From Pholiota molesta (taxonomy: Eukaryota > Basidiomycota > Agaricomycetes > Agaricales > Strophariaceae): a DNA stretch of 64,000 bases. The first letter of the stretch is position 1. The number at the start of each line of letters is the position of its first letter. The stretch spans positions 124,001-188,000 of the forward strand of contig JACGCK010000018.1 of the NCBI GenBank assembly GCA_014925825.1. The letters run 5' to 3'. Below are positions 46,678-58,150 of this stretch, piece by piece. The notes beneath the pieces are model-generated. The model saw only the letters and a program-made list of their open reading frames with translations. It was not told the origin of the DNA and did not search any database. The position numbers were made by a program, and so were the translations under genes.

Positions 46678-47369
46678 CTGTCACGGAATGTGCTGTCCAT
46701 ACTTAGTTTGCGTCCTCTCACGCAATGCCTTTCAGATCAGTCGAGGCTCTCCTAGGCTCTCCTCCATTATAAATAGAACCTAAGGTCGGTATATGCTTGC
46801 GCCATGACCTGTACATCAATACACTCGAGCACACAATAGTACCCAGGCTTGAGGGGACAAGCGTTAATATATAATATAAGCTGCTGCTCAGTAGAGAACT
46901 TGCATTGGGAAACGGAGCCCATCGTTCATCATACCTACGACAGACGCCGCGCCCATGTGTATATGACATTGCGTTGTCTACTCTGCCTGCGTACACGCTG
47001 GCCCCCAGCAGGCAAAACATTTCCAATGCTTGAGTAAAGTGCGGTATACATAGGAAAGCACATCTTCGAAGGGCAAAGAGATGTTGTCGTAGCTAAATTC
47101 CAAAGGGATAGGGTAGTTATGAGATGATTTCCTTGACCCGGATCCTCTGACCCCAAAACCGATGTGTGAGCGATAGCGCAACGTCGCACCAAGGGAGCTT
47201 AGATGGAGCATAAACCAAATGCTGTAGATAAGTATCCGTGCCTTTGAATACGAGATCAACTGTGGTATCATCGACATCATGTGGAATGCCTTACTATATA
47301 TCAAACTTTCCCAGTTACATCGCCTCCCATCAAACATGTAGGCAAACTACAGATGCGGCACACCGACAC
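46678..47369. other. Unassigned sequence upstream of the NACHT pseudogene
   Basis: It replaces the lost 5' part of the NACHT gene. A minus-strand 119-codon frame (47337-46978) contains GATLRYRSHIGFGVRGSGS and NYPIPLEFSYDNISLPFEDV. It looks protein-like but I do not recognise it. A TATA-like TATAAATAG is at about 46768. Confidence 0.4.
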
Positions 47370-47433
47370 AAAGCATCTCCGCGCCGCAGAAGCTGCATTA
47401 TGTGCGGCGTTCTTTGTACGCGTAGATGGTATG
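47370..47433 (+). repeat. 64-bp palindromic element, copy E
   Basis: The arms CATCT and AGATG replace the usual CGTCT and AGACG, a paired change. Inner arms GCCGCA/TGCGGC are perfect. The family frame is open (KHLRAAEAALCAAFFVRVDG). Confidence 0.85.
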
Positions 47434-48186
47434 GCAAGGGGGTACATGCGGCCACCGCATGTACTGAAGGGCTGACACCCTCGACGCCGGTCGATGTTGA
47501 TGTTGGCGTTGGCGGTGATAGCGGCGCCCGGAGGATGGCCAGGGTCCTTCGTGGCTACGCGATCAAAAAGTGGTGAGCCGGATCTGATGCTGCGGTTCTT
47601 CACGGTGGTGGGGTGCATCGCGCCCAGCGGGATGTGCGCGGCTATGAGAAAAATGCCGTCGCTGCTGATTGGGATGTCGGGGATGTCGGCGGACGTAAAG
47701 CTGTCGAATGCGGACCTCGGGAGGACCTGCAGTCAGTGAGGGAGACTAGAAATCAATATCAGGTCAACGGAAATGCGAAAGAGTGGCACATGTTTGTTCC
47801 TATCCCCTGACCAAGCGCAAGGCCAGCCACGCTTGCGTGTGGCCGGCCGCTTTCCCATAGCGTCTACGGATGGATCGCTCCAGGGAACGCTCCGGTCCTA
47901 CTGGTGACGATGATCAACCTCTTGCGTACTCGCCGCGTCCTAATAAAATGATAAGTAGTTCCCGTTAAAAATACCAAGCCCATAACTTACATGGAGCACC
48001 TTGTTCCGGTTCTGCTGGCTCAGCGAGCTTCCATCCATCTAGAAGGGAAGAAGACACCCTCTCTCACTAGATCGTATACGGATGTTAATGCTACGCGTAA
48101 GCACAAGAGCTAAGGGAAACGTTGCGTACCCTTTGAACTGTATAATTTTGTTCCATGAGGCCCGAGTATGTCCGCCTCCGCCTCCA
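47434..48186. pseudogene. Gene remnants downstream of copy E
   Basis: About 210 bp after copy E, a plus-strand stretch (47645-47730) encodes MRKMPSLLIGMSGMSADVKL, matching the minus-strand remnant near 3558-3658. From 48010 to 47810 on the minus strand a broken frame (TYHFIRTRRVRKR, then a stop) matches the fragment at 43028-43222. I see no complete gene. Confidence 0.5.
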
Positions 48187-48250
48187 TGAGCGTCTGCGCG
48201 CCGCGGATACTGCAATATGTGCGGCATTCCTTGTACGCGCAGGCGGTAGA
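48187..48250 (+). repeat. 64-bp palindromic element, copy F
   Basis: Length is 64 bp. Outer arms CGTCTGCG and CGCAGGCG pair with one G-T wobble. Inner arms are GCCGC/GCGGC. The family frame is open (ERLRAADTAICAAFLVRAGG). Confidence 0.85.
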
Positions 48251-49289
48251 GTGCGGCACTGAAGACGGGCGGTGTATGGAGCAAGATGATGAGGAAGGGA
48301 GGATTGATGACGAGTGGCGACGACGATGGCCTATTTACGATGATGTCGATGCGCAGACGTAATAGCTCGTCAATTGTCGTCGTCAACGGCCCGCCTTTCG
48401 ACGACCGCCAAAATGTCGCATGACATCGAAGGGCTGCGGATTCGAGGGACATGCTGTAGGAAATAGAAAGGTCAGTATCGCTGATTCCTGGACAGAGATA
48501 GAGAAATTCAACACACGAGACGCCCTTTGTGCTCAGTGGTTCAAAGGACACCCACACGGGTTCAGCGCGAGTCTGATATCGAAACGGCGTCAAAGGCTTC
48601 TTGCTTGTCCCGCACCATCGCCGCGTCAGGAGATACATCGTCGGAAGACTCGTGCGGAGGTAGAACAAAGCTTGAACGCGTATCTCCTGCGGGAGTGCAG
48701 CACGAACGAGGTATCAGTGGGAACCAGGAAAGCGAAGCGACAGGGAACGTACTGCGTGGCGCTGTGCCGGCGGCTGGGTCTATAGGCCACGATCTCCTTA
48801 CACCTATCATCTCCATCTCCATGTGCTTGACCGTTCCAGGGGTTCGTTGCTCATCTGGTGCGCTCTACCTAGCCGGGTCGTCCCCTTTCAGAATCACACA
48901 GACTGACCACCGCTCCCTGTAAGATCATCGCGCTGCTGTGCAAGCTACATGCTGATGCCAACAAATGTCGCACCGCCGCCTTAAAATAAGACATGTTTAT
49001 TACGCTGTGGACTTGGGAATAACAATGTCGCTTACTCCTTGGGCCGGGGCTCACATATGCATAGTCCCTGCTCCAAACCCGTGTCCTGCACTGAATTTCG
49101 ATGTCCCTGGTCGACCGTGCTTATTGCTGTCGTCCAGCGCAGACGCTCTTCATGTTCATCTGGATTCCGTGTCTACACCAGGGCATCAACACGCTTCCCA
49201 GAGCTGAAGCTGAGCGCTGAAGGCGACAGGGAACTCACCCGATGCCCAGATCCGACCGAGTTTCTCCGTGTGGGGTGGTGACCCAAGAA
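48251..49289. other. Intergenic region
   Basis: Several overlapping short frames without recognisable content. No gene is supported. Confidence 0.4.
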
Positions 49290-49990
49290 TAATGTAGTAT
49301 GCATAGGGCGCGGGAGTCTGCGGGTGGCGGAGACAGGCGTCAGAGGGCGAGGGAGGACCGATAAATCGATGGACATACAGACAAGATCCCAGCATTGAAG
49401 TTCATTGGGAGTTCACGCCACCAGAGGGTGCGGTGTGGTGAGAGCAGGACGAGAGGCCTGTTGACGTTAGTGGCTCGTGCGTGTGAGAAACGATTTCTGA
49501 TTCAGACTCCGCGACGAATCTCTACATCGCCGACGCAAGTCCACCACCCCATCTCTAACACCTGCAGCCCCCAGCTAACCCTCTCACCCCTGTACCCCCA
49601 AACTCTTCGCGACGGCGCGAATCACGCGAAGGACACCCTATGCTCCATCCACACCGAGGTGACGCAGTGGGACGGCGTGTCCAAGGTCTGGGTGCCTTCC
49701 AGCGACTTTGAAGGGGGCGGCGCCGCTGTCAACAAGTTCGCGCCTGGCACGGTGGTGTTCGCACCGCACACGCGCGCCGGGCTCCCCGCGGGCGTGTAAC
49801 AGCTTGGCCTCCGGGAGGCGCAGTTCGCGTGCCGGCGTTCCCGGATAACGAGCACCAGACGCTGGAATTCTTGAGCTTGAATGCGCAGTGGCATATCCTG
49901 CCGGCGGTGTGGTTGGCGGAAGGATAGCGCGAGGGATGGCGCCGTTGTAGAACGTCCAGGATTCGTGCCTACTCGTGCGATTGACGGTCA
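49290..49990 (+). pseudogene. Third copy of the duplicated secreted-protein locus, deleted
   Basis: 49290-49520 matches the upstream block at about 38880-39112. The match then jumps at GCGACGAATC to CTACATCGCCGACGC, corresponding to 40163 in copy 2. About 1.05 kb containing the promoter, signal peptide and most of exon 1 is therefore missing. The GC donor (GACGCAAGTCC) and second exon (DGANHAKDTLCSIHTEVTQW, KVWVPSSDFEGGGAAVNKFA) remain. The second exon is broken after GLPAG by a small deletion and a TAA stop at 49797. A frame from 49395 runs across the junction and the former intron, which is fortuitous. Confidence 0.82.
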
Positions 49991-50785
49991 TACCTATACA
50001 GTGAGCTGCAGCCTGCAGTTAGTTCTATTGATTGTGGTTTCGTTTTCAGACTACTCGAATTGTCGTACTTGTAGTGATTTGTCAGAAGACGATGAGAAAT
50101 TTTTACGTTTCAGAGTGTCGGTGGCGAGAAGTAAGCAAGATCTGTAACGCAGTATTCAAAACGTCGTGAGGACCGCCTCAATTTATTAAGGAGGCAACGT
50201 GTATGAATCCGATGATCTTGGACAAGTAGTATGTATGCACAGCATATTGAGTAGCACGCTCTGTGCGCAACCTGTGTACATGGATATCAAGTACTGTCAT
50301 CCAGGAAAAGACTGATTTGCCTTGAGCGTTCTTTGCCCTCAACTTTTGGCTTTCGCCATGTTCTCAATAAGGGAAACGCACGCGCTGGTTTCAACAACTG
50401 AACATCAGGGTAATAATCCTTTCACATCGCGATGAACTCATTTCAACTCTAAGTCGTGGAATGGATCAACCAATCCTGTAACTTCAATACAGACAGATAT
50501 AAGAATCTGAGGCAGTGATCAATCAACAGACCTGGTTATTGCAGTCCTCGATCATCACCCTATCAAAATTCCGCCATGTGCTTATACCTGCGCACTACAC
50601 GGCATTCGTGGTGTGCAGTACAATCTGATCTCCCTGATAGCGACCAATCAGCATGGAGGGGAGCTGGGTACAGCGGCGATTGTGCCAGCGACTAGTTGTA
50701 TTGCAGTGCTTGAACTCCAGCGCTCGAGCACTTAAACCTGAGCGGGATAGCCACCCAGCCCAACAGCCCACCAGCTACAGCGCGG
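49991..50785. other. Intergenic region
   Basis: About 0.8 kb with no gene seen. Confidence 0.4.
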
Positions 50786-51250
50786 ATGTACGCCTTCGAT
50801 ACACGTACGCATGTACACCCGCAAATTCCGCCAGACGCGATGGCCCTGTACATCGACGCCGTGAGCTACCCCTACTTCGATAACCAGCCGCGGCTCTTCC
50901 CAAGCGCCTTTTCGCGATATCATGGTTAGTGCCTCCTTCGCTGTAAACCATTTTCAAGAGTATACATTGATTGTAAAAACAGCAGATACCCCAGCAACAC
51001 CACCCCGTGCGCACTGGCACCGCGATACGATGAAACCGCCGCTCGGCGCACCTCCCAGTCGTACACTCCAGCGGCCTGGGGTGTTTCGAAAAATCCATAT
51101 CACAGCGTGCACGGCAGCGCAGCGCGAGGAGGCCCTCCCACCCGCGACCTCCGCCTCGCAGGCGGGAATTCGCGTCCAGCTCTATCTCAGACGCGCTGTC
51201 ATTACTGAGACGGACATGGGTGGCGCCATGGATGGATGGATATCGGATCC
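50786..51250 (+). CDS. Possible gene fragment of unknown family
   Basis: An open stretch from 50786 to 50924 reads MYAFDTRTHVHPQIPPDAMA and VSYPYFDNQPRLFPSAF and ends at a GTTAGT donor. A possible acceptor at 50982-50985 leads to a Pro- and Arg-rich open frame. Composition looks coding in the first part, but neither end is defined and I recognise no domain. It could equally be a remnant. Confidence 0.25.
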
Positions 51251-51493
51251 GCTTCGATCACAGAGGTGTCATACCATACGACACCATAACTCTTCCCCGC
51301 TGACCGCACCCCCTACGCGCCTGATTTCGCATACATATGCCCGTCGTGGTGCCCGCTGCGTGCCCGACGTCTGTCGCTGGCGCCGTGGACGACATCGCGG
51401 AACACGGGTCCGCTTGTGCATCTCAAAGAGCCGGTGACGCAGATTCTGTGTACATAGTGACGGTAATTAGCGTAAGTAGCCAGGTAACCTGGA

Positions 51494-52710
51494 GTATACA
51501 TTATTACCATATGAGGTGGTCGGAGCAGTAATGATGTATACAGAATCATTGAATAAGTATACATAAAATTCCCACACAGGCCACACAGTAAGGAAGTATA
51601 CATGGGATGGCGGAGCAGTATACAGCCAATGCTAATATTGTATACAGCAGGCTCAGCATCCGTATTAGGCAGCAAACCCTACCTGTTCCGTCAAATGGTA
51701 ATAAAGTACACAGACCATACATGGGATGGCGGAGCAGTATACAGCTGACACTAATATTGTATACACCAGCATCCATATTAGGCAGCAAACCCTACCCATT
51801 CCATCAAATGGTAATAAAGTACACAGGCGATATACATATTCACCTACTGCATATTTTCACGTACCCAGCGCCCTATTATTATACCATTTCTCGTATTATT
51901 TCCAATCCATTGCAGCCATAACATGGCAAGGAAGACTGCAAGCATAAAGTACATACAATACATAGAAAAAAGGTCAGCCTGTACAAGCATATTCAGACCG
52001 AAAAAGAGAGCACCTACATGATTACTGCATGCCTGGGACCACCGTCCCAAATTGAATTGAATGTATACATTCTTACAGTAGGTGCGTGATTTCAAAGTAT
52101 ATATCCTTGGCATACACACATGATTTGTGTAGGCGCTCGTGTTGACTGGTATACATCCTTACCGTATGCATATAATTGAGCAATGAATGGATGTTTATGC
52201 AGTGCTATACGCACATAAATTTTGCAGGCGCTTGTATTCAGCGCCCATAAAAAGTATAATATTGTAATTTGAGGATCTTGAGCAAATGGGTGAGGTAGTA
52301 TATACCTTGTGTTTGTAGCATCTAATATCTGCCAAATGGCTGAGTGGGTGAATGCTATAGTCTGGCTTGCAGTTGACATGTGGTCGTGTGTTCGAACCCG
52401 TTTGCGTGCAGTGTGTTTTTGCTTGTGGGAGTAATTCATTGTTGTATTCAAATACTTTCTTGTGCAGCCCGTCACCCGTGTACACATTGAGTATACATTC
52501 TTACCGTACACTTAGGACATTTATTGTATTCAAATACCCGTGTACACATTGAGTATACATTCTTACCATTAGGTATACATCCAGTATACATTTTTACCGT
52601 ACACTTAAGACATTTATTGTATTCCAATACTTCCTGGTGCGGCCCGTGTATACATCCAGTATACATTCTTACCATCAGGTATACATCCAGTATACATTTT
52701 TACCATACAC
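51494..52710 (+). repeat. Array of an 18-bp motif (GTATACATTCTTACCATA)
   Basis: Close copies start at 51494, 52063, 52149, 52491, 52553, 52584, 52659 and 52690. All point the same way. Between 52440 and 52710 they are embedded in repeated blocks of about 60-130 bp (TTTATTGTATTCAAATAC, CCGTGTACACATTGA). One inverted copy lies at 54732-54749 beyond the gene at 52837-54678. This resembles subterminal repeats of a DNA transposon. Confidence 0.75.
51599..51833 (+). repeat. Tandem repeat, two 119-bp units
   Basis: Each unit starts TACATGGGATGGCGGAGCAG and ends with TCAAATGGTAATAAAGTACA. Unit 1 is 51599-51717 and unit 2 begins at 51718. Sequence is highly similar, with a few substitutions and small indels. 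Confidence 0.9.
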
Positions 52711-52836
52711 TTAAGATGTGGTCCTCTCCAAATTTACCTGTAGACTCAATGTTCAGAATTACAATAAATATAATGATGGCATCATTGTAAGCCTTGGGTA
52801 TCAATCTGGTATATGTAAGAAGTATCGATACGCTAT

Positions 52837-54678
52837 TTACTTTTTTGCCTTCTTCTTCCCATTTGCTTTTGGGACGATCTCTACATCTCTATCTGCGCGC
52901 GGCGGAGCTCGAACCTCTCGTCGAGGGCGGCCATCAGTGATGACAGGTGGGTCAATGGACGATTCGGCCTGCTTACGCTTTTTTCCGGCGCTGGGCTTCG
53001 AGGCTCCACCTTGAGCTTGAGTGCCGGCCACGGCGGAGTGGTGGGGGGGTGCAGGTACATCGCACAGGTGGGGATCAATGTTTGAATTTTGCGTAACATT
53101 GGTCGGGACAGAGACAGGGTAAAGGGGCCCATTTTGCAGACCCATACGGACAAATGCTTGTGAAATATGTTCGGTAGGACCACCAGGCGCGTCCGGCCCA
53201 TAGGAGGAAGAAGAAGGGCCGTCGACTTGTGTGCTCAATGGATTGGGTGGTTCCTGGCCATAGAAGGCCTGTGTGGTGCCAGTTCCACGTGATGCTGAAT
53301 TTAGAGCCACGGCTGTAACTTGAACCCCTGGACCGTCGAGCTCACCAGAATTGTCGAACGCAGGCTGAGATCCGCGGGCCGGCTGCTCCGTTCTCAATTG
53401 ATCGGTGCTGACGTTGGACGGATCACTGGTTCGGTGTTCCTGATGATCGTCCCTGGTCTGATCCAGACTCGGAGTTCCCGACGTTGAGGCGGATGCCCTC
53501 TCTGCATCGATCCTGTGTGTAGGGATCGAGTTGGACAGTGCTCTAGATGCACGCATATGCGGAGCTAAATAGATAGCTTTAGAAAATCATAATTATATAA
53601 AAGAAACATACATACGGTAACAGTTCAGCATATGCTCGCCAAGCGGCTTAACGATAACTTTGTCGAAATGCTCGTATGCAGCACGGAAGTCATTTCCTGT
53701 GGGAGACTCCCTCCCAAAATGATAGCTACATATAGTGAATGAGTATTTATCAAACTGAGTAAATTATTAATGAACACTTACTCCTCTACAAAGACTTGAC
53801 CACCTTCTTTGGGTATAGGCCCACCTGCCAAGACAACGAACGACCATCCGCTTGCTTGACTGAGCGCTTTGAACACTGTCTCTAAAAATTTGGGCATGGC
53901 GTCGATTGACCTTGAAATTTGGCATTAGAAAAAGAAAAATGGCATCTGTGAGTCATCAAACACTCACTTCTGGTATTCAGCTGGCGTTGGCGTAACGAAA
54001 GTTGGATCTTCATCCTCATCCTCCTCACCTCTGATGCTGTTCTGGCGGTGCGTCTTGTACCATTCGTCGATGAAGTCCGTTACCTTCTGCTTGTTTTCTT
54101 CTGTCTCATTGAGAAGGAGTTCGGTGGCAACATTTCGTCTAAGTTGAAGCAATGGACCACGTCCCAGCCTATAGTGGGCAGACGCTTCAAGTCTAGCACT
54201 TTCCCGTTCATACTCCGCTTGGCATTTTTCAGCAAATAATTTGAGATAAGCTTCAATTTTGTGAGGGGCACGCTCAGCTTTAGCCAACTTCGTAGTCTCC
54301 AAATTTAATGCCTTAATAATCTCCGCATCCTGCCGTGTGTTTCCCAGCGAAGCTTTAAGTAGTCTGGCATGATTCGACAGCCAGTTGCTGATTTGCTGTT
54401 GAACATATACATCAGCACCATCACCGTAGTTCAAGATTCATGCGTACCGTCTGCCTCGTTTTGATCGCTGCATCCACATGGTTCTGCTCGTCCTCTGTCA
54501 AGAATTCGTCATGCTTGTTGGGAAAACAAGCATTGCGTTCAGGGAAGGTTTTGAACCACTGGTCTTGCGTGACAACAAGGTATCGTCCCAGTCGACCCAT
54601 TTGTTGAGCTTGAAGATACCCAGGTAATTTTTCCTCCAGCCATTTAACCTGGTCCTTAGTAGTCCAAGATTTGCCCAT
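52837..54678 (-). CDS. Unrecognised 531-aa protein, probably from a mobile element
   Basis: Five exons (54678-54448, 54395-53968, 53881-53783, 53725-53616, 53564-52837) join in frame. The start reads MGKSWTTKDQVKWLEEKLPG, with a WxxxxFPE-like block (DQWFKTFPERNACFP). Then comes a helical, charged region (ISNWLSNHARLLKASLG, HRQNSIRGEEDEDEDP). A conserved-looking core follows: FKALSQASGWSFVVLAGGPI, GGQVFVEEDYHFGRESPTGN, DKVIVKPLGEHML. The C-terminal 240 residues are disordered and end in a strongly basic GKKKAKK tail, suggesting nuclear location. I know similar proteins only as uncharacterised and abundant in Agaricomycetes. Flanking motif arrays and the nearby KDZ gene suggest a transposon passenger or transposase-like protein. 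The acceptor at 53881 is chosen because a nearer one at 53910 would break the frame. Confidence 0.75.
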
Positions 54679-55226
54679 AGAATCGATGATAGTGGGGGGA
54701 TATAATGAGTTGCAGGAGTGAGTACAAATGGTATGGTAAGAATGTATACTTTGAGTATATGCCCCTGCACATGTGTACGAGCGCACTATGTGCCAGGATA
54801 TCTTACCAATCTGCCCTCTGCTACAAATGCATTGATGGTTCCCGGGGTTGCATCCCTCACAGCTTTGGAGACGGAAAATGCAGGTGTTCCTGAGCCCTCT
54901 AGTAGGTGCCCATCATTCTTGTCACATATCTGTTATTTCATATTACAATTCCAGCCGATTCAACTGCACCACTATCAGTGTCGCATTGCTTAGCTGTCCT
55001 ATCTTACCAATACATGTCATGAGACTCATATGTTCCATATGCAATGAAATTTCAGAATCCAAGATTCGAAACCACACTTTGGGTGAACCGATAGAAGTTA
55101 GTTCCGATATTTTGATCTAATGGCAATTTCCTTATCGGTATATTTTTGGATCTGTAGATCCATTGCCCAAATACAGAAATTAGGAAGCACTGATGAGGTG
55201 ATATATTGTAACTCCACTACATAAGA
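54679..55226. other. Spacer with inverted copy of the 18-bp motif
   Basis: TATGGTAAGAATGTATAC at 54732-54749 is the exact reverse complement of the array motif at 51494-52710. A TTTGAGTATATGCC follows. No gene was seen. Confidence 0.6.
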
Positions 55227-56002
55227 TCAGATAGCTCCCGATGTCGCAGGCATCTTGTTACAGGATTTTCGGATAGTTGCCAATAAGCTGTGTGATGCGG
55301 CGCAGTATTCTATGATATCCAGTGTCGACTCCCATCTGTCATCTTCAGGAGTCATGTCTTGAAGAAACCTTCTAGCTTTGTTGAGCAGGTTGGTTGAATC
55401 ATGCGCATATACGTAGAAGTTGGACTCGAACCGCGTGAGCGTAAATGGCTGTTTTGGTTTCCAGCCTTCACCCGCCGACCAATGTTTCCCAAATGCTATC
55501 CACATGTCAGATACCTCATCATTGAACCTTTCGTAGTGTGCGTAAAACTTGTCATATGGATCTTGCAGAAGGATCTCTTCTTCTTCACTCATGGGTGAGG
55601 GTGGATCTGAGGGTGGGAGAGGTCCATCGGAGCGAGGAAGAGATAGGGCCAACTCAATGTCAAAATCTGGGTCGTAAACATCTTCCTCTTCAGCCTCAGG
55701 AGTCGTAGGCTGAATGGGCTCTGGAGAATGCCCAATCTTTAGTAATTTCCTGCAACATAGTAAGCTTTTGCAGAAAGAAAACTCTCGGCCATGGTGCACT
55801 CGCCTTTTCTTTCGTGTTTCTTTGTTTCGTGCATTATTTGCAGCATTCACTTTCGGCCTGTGGCTATGAACTTTGAGATTAGTAATATTCTATGGAACTT
55901 TGAGATTAAACCTCACCGTTCAACGTATCGCTGTTGCTTCGTCAATCCATCCTTTCCTATCCTTGCCTTCTTTTTGGTTTTATTCTTTGACCCTCGAGTC
56001 AT
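55227..56002 (-). CDS. Unrecognised small protein with basic N-terminus and acidic middle
   Basis: Two exons (56002-55917, 55857-55227) join in frame to 238 aa. The start MTRGSKNKTKKKARIGKDGL and the stretch KETRKKRR are strongly basic. An acidic Pro-rich segment follows (TTPEAEEEDVYDPDFDIELA, SPMSEEEE). The C-terminal 100 residues look folded, with DKFYAHYERFNDEVSDMWIA, AGEGWKPKQPFTLTRFESNF and DSTNLLNKARRFLQDM. A further in-frame intron with a GC donor (about 55810 to 55753) would also keep the frame and remove 57-60 nt. Composition suggests a nuclear protein. No family is recognised. It shares orientation with the 531-aa gene downstream, and both lie in repeat-rich DNA. Confidence 0.65.
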
Positions 56003-57120
56003 CTACACAGCATGGGAGTCAATTAAAAATGTTGAACATTGCAAAAGATGCTTCCCTACATTTTCTATAATTTGGTGGTATGTAGAGAACGGCTGAGAGC
56101 GAGGACAACAAGCTGGACGAGACGATTCAAGCCATGGCAAGTTCAATCTGTGGAAGTTATTTATAGTCACATGATATGTAGTCTTGCACCAGGCTATTCG
56201 AAGTAACGGCGTATGAGCATAGCAGGCTAATTCTATGGTTATCTGGTGTGTTAACAGACATCGCGGTATGTTTCTGCGATGTGAATAAACATATATGCCT
56301 TACAATTAGCCTTGTAATTCCCCAGAATCTGACTTAAAACCTCATTAATGTCAATTTTGCCTGTAAACAGCATACCCTTACTACAACGTACATAGTATTT
56401 CAGATGGACAGATTTTCTATATTGACTTTGGTTCAAATCATACAGAATAATTAGCCCTACTGCTGCACCCTGCCTCCTTAATTTTAATTGGCAGTGTTGT
56501 GGGCGACTGATCAATTAAGTTATACCAAATACGGCCATCTACGATAGACCTCTACCTGTATGTAGTGCTTCAATAACGGACTTCTAGATCACCGTAATTC
56601 CCTAGAAAGGTTTATAATGTTCACCAAGAAGGTCTTTAATAGAAATCTGCAATTTGTAGGATTTTACAAACAGACATTATTCAGATATTCTCAAAATCAC
56701 CAAAAAAACAGCCTAGGTTTCATATAGGATTGAGTTCGCTTTACTGGTATTTTGCTCAACATTCTAAATCTTCATATTTCAATCGATTTGTCCCAAATCT
56801 TTTATAGAATATGAAGGTAATAGGTGCTTACAAGTTATTCTGCCAAGTAGAAAGGTGTTCAGTAGAGAAATGCTTCTCAAAACTAAAGATCGAGTCTCGG
56901 ATTTGAGTAGTATGCGACCCCAGTATGTGACCGATTTAACTCGCGACCATATGCGACCCGTGTGCGACCTCAAGACAGCATTCGACATCATTTCATATCC
57001 ACAAACTTAGACAGTAATTCTATTACTTATCTGAATACAAGTAATGAGAATGCTGTGGTGCTTTTAAGTCACTGAAATAAGATGAAATAACGTTTCGCAA
57101 TGCTGATTAGCAAGTACGTT
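56003..57120. other. AT-rich intergenic region
   Basis: No gene was seen. Short repeats of TATGCGACCC-like sequence occur at 56908-56975. Confidence 0.45.
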
Positions 57121-57272
57121 TAACATCCCGCGCGCTAGGGAATGGCACGGGTAACCCGAGGGTGTTTCGGGGCTGACCCGCACCCATACCCGAGCTAACC
57201 CGTACCCGCGAACCCGCGGGTTTCTTTGCTACGGGTGGACGGGTGTCTGCGGTGCCCGCCAAACCCCATCAA

Positions 57273-57335
57273 GTTGCGTCTCCCCGCCTCAGAAGCCTGC
57301 ATATTGCAGGCTTCATAGTACGTGGAGACGGTATT
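57273..57335 (+). repeat. 64-bp palindromic element, copy G (63 bp)
   Basis: Outer arms CGTCTCC and GGAGACG are paired. The centre is a perfect 10-bp stem GAAGCCTGCA/TGCAGGCTTC with a TAT loop. One base is missing relative to the other copies, which shifts the shared frame. Confidence 0.8.
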
Positions 57336-58150
57336 ATGATGGGGCGGGTATTACATACCCACCACCGTCCCGCCCGTTCGTGCACCGTCGGGCGCCATCG
57401 TGCGCGCTTGTCCACCAGTTCGAGCCGATGGGGGGGACAGTACACAAGCTCGACGGGCGTGACGTCGGACGAGCCGCCCTGCGCGTCGCCGTACGGATAC
57501 GCACGCCGGCGCAGGTCGAGCTGTTGCTCGCCGCGTCAACTCGCTAAGCCAGCTATGCGTCCCGCGGCATCGACTCGCGACGAGCAACAGCTCAGTCTCG
57601 AGAGCTCGCCGCGAGCTGTTGCTCGCCACAAGTCGACACGGCGAGCAACAGCTCTAGAGCTCTCGAGCTCACGCGCCCGTCGCCGCTGAGCCCTCGAACC
57701 CGCCGTCGCCCCGCGCTAGCCCTCCCTCGCCTTCCGCCGCGGCGCCACCCTCCCTCTTCTGCGGCGCTTGCTCGCCCACTCGCGGTGGCGGCACCTCGTA
57801 GTGGGCGATTGGGTGCCGGGCCTTGTGGTGTGTCGCAAGTCGCGGGCGCTCCGTTGGTTGCTGGGTGGGGTGCCGTGGGCTGCGCGTTCTCGCTCGTCGT
57901 CAGCCAGTGGTGACGTGGCGCGCGCGGTTGGCGGCTGGCGGCGGTGCGCGTGGTGGCGCGTCGTTCTAGGCGCGGCTGTCTCACGCCGGCCCACATCCTC
58001 GACGGAGGGAGGGGCACACGGCGCGCGGTGGTGTGCGAGAAATGGCGGTGGTGGTGATGTGGTGAGAGGCATAGTCTGGCTTTCCTCACCAACACCTGCG
58101 CGTTGGCGGGTGCGCGGCCGCCCAATGCCGATTTTTCAAGCGGAGCTTGA

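Noticed and set aside
52092..52675. Minus-strand ORFs rich in MYTG/VYS
   Set aside because: They are translations of the 18-bp motif array and not genes.
53882..53910. Earlier acceptor for exon 3 of the 531-aa gene
   Set aside because: It adds SIDAMPKFL but then forces a frameshift. The acceptor at 53881 keeps the whole protein open.
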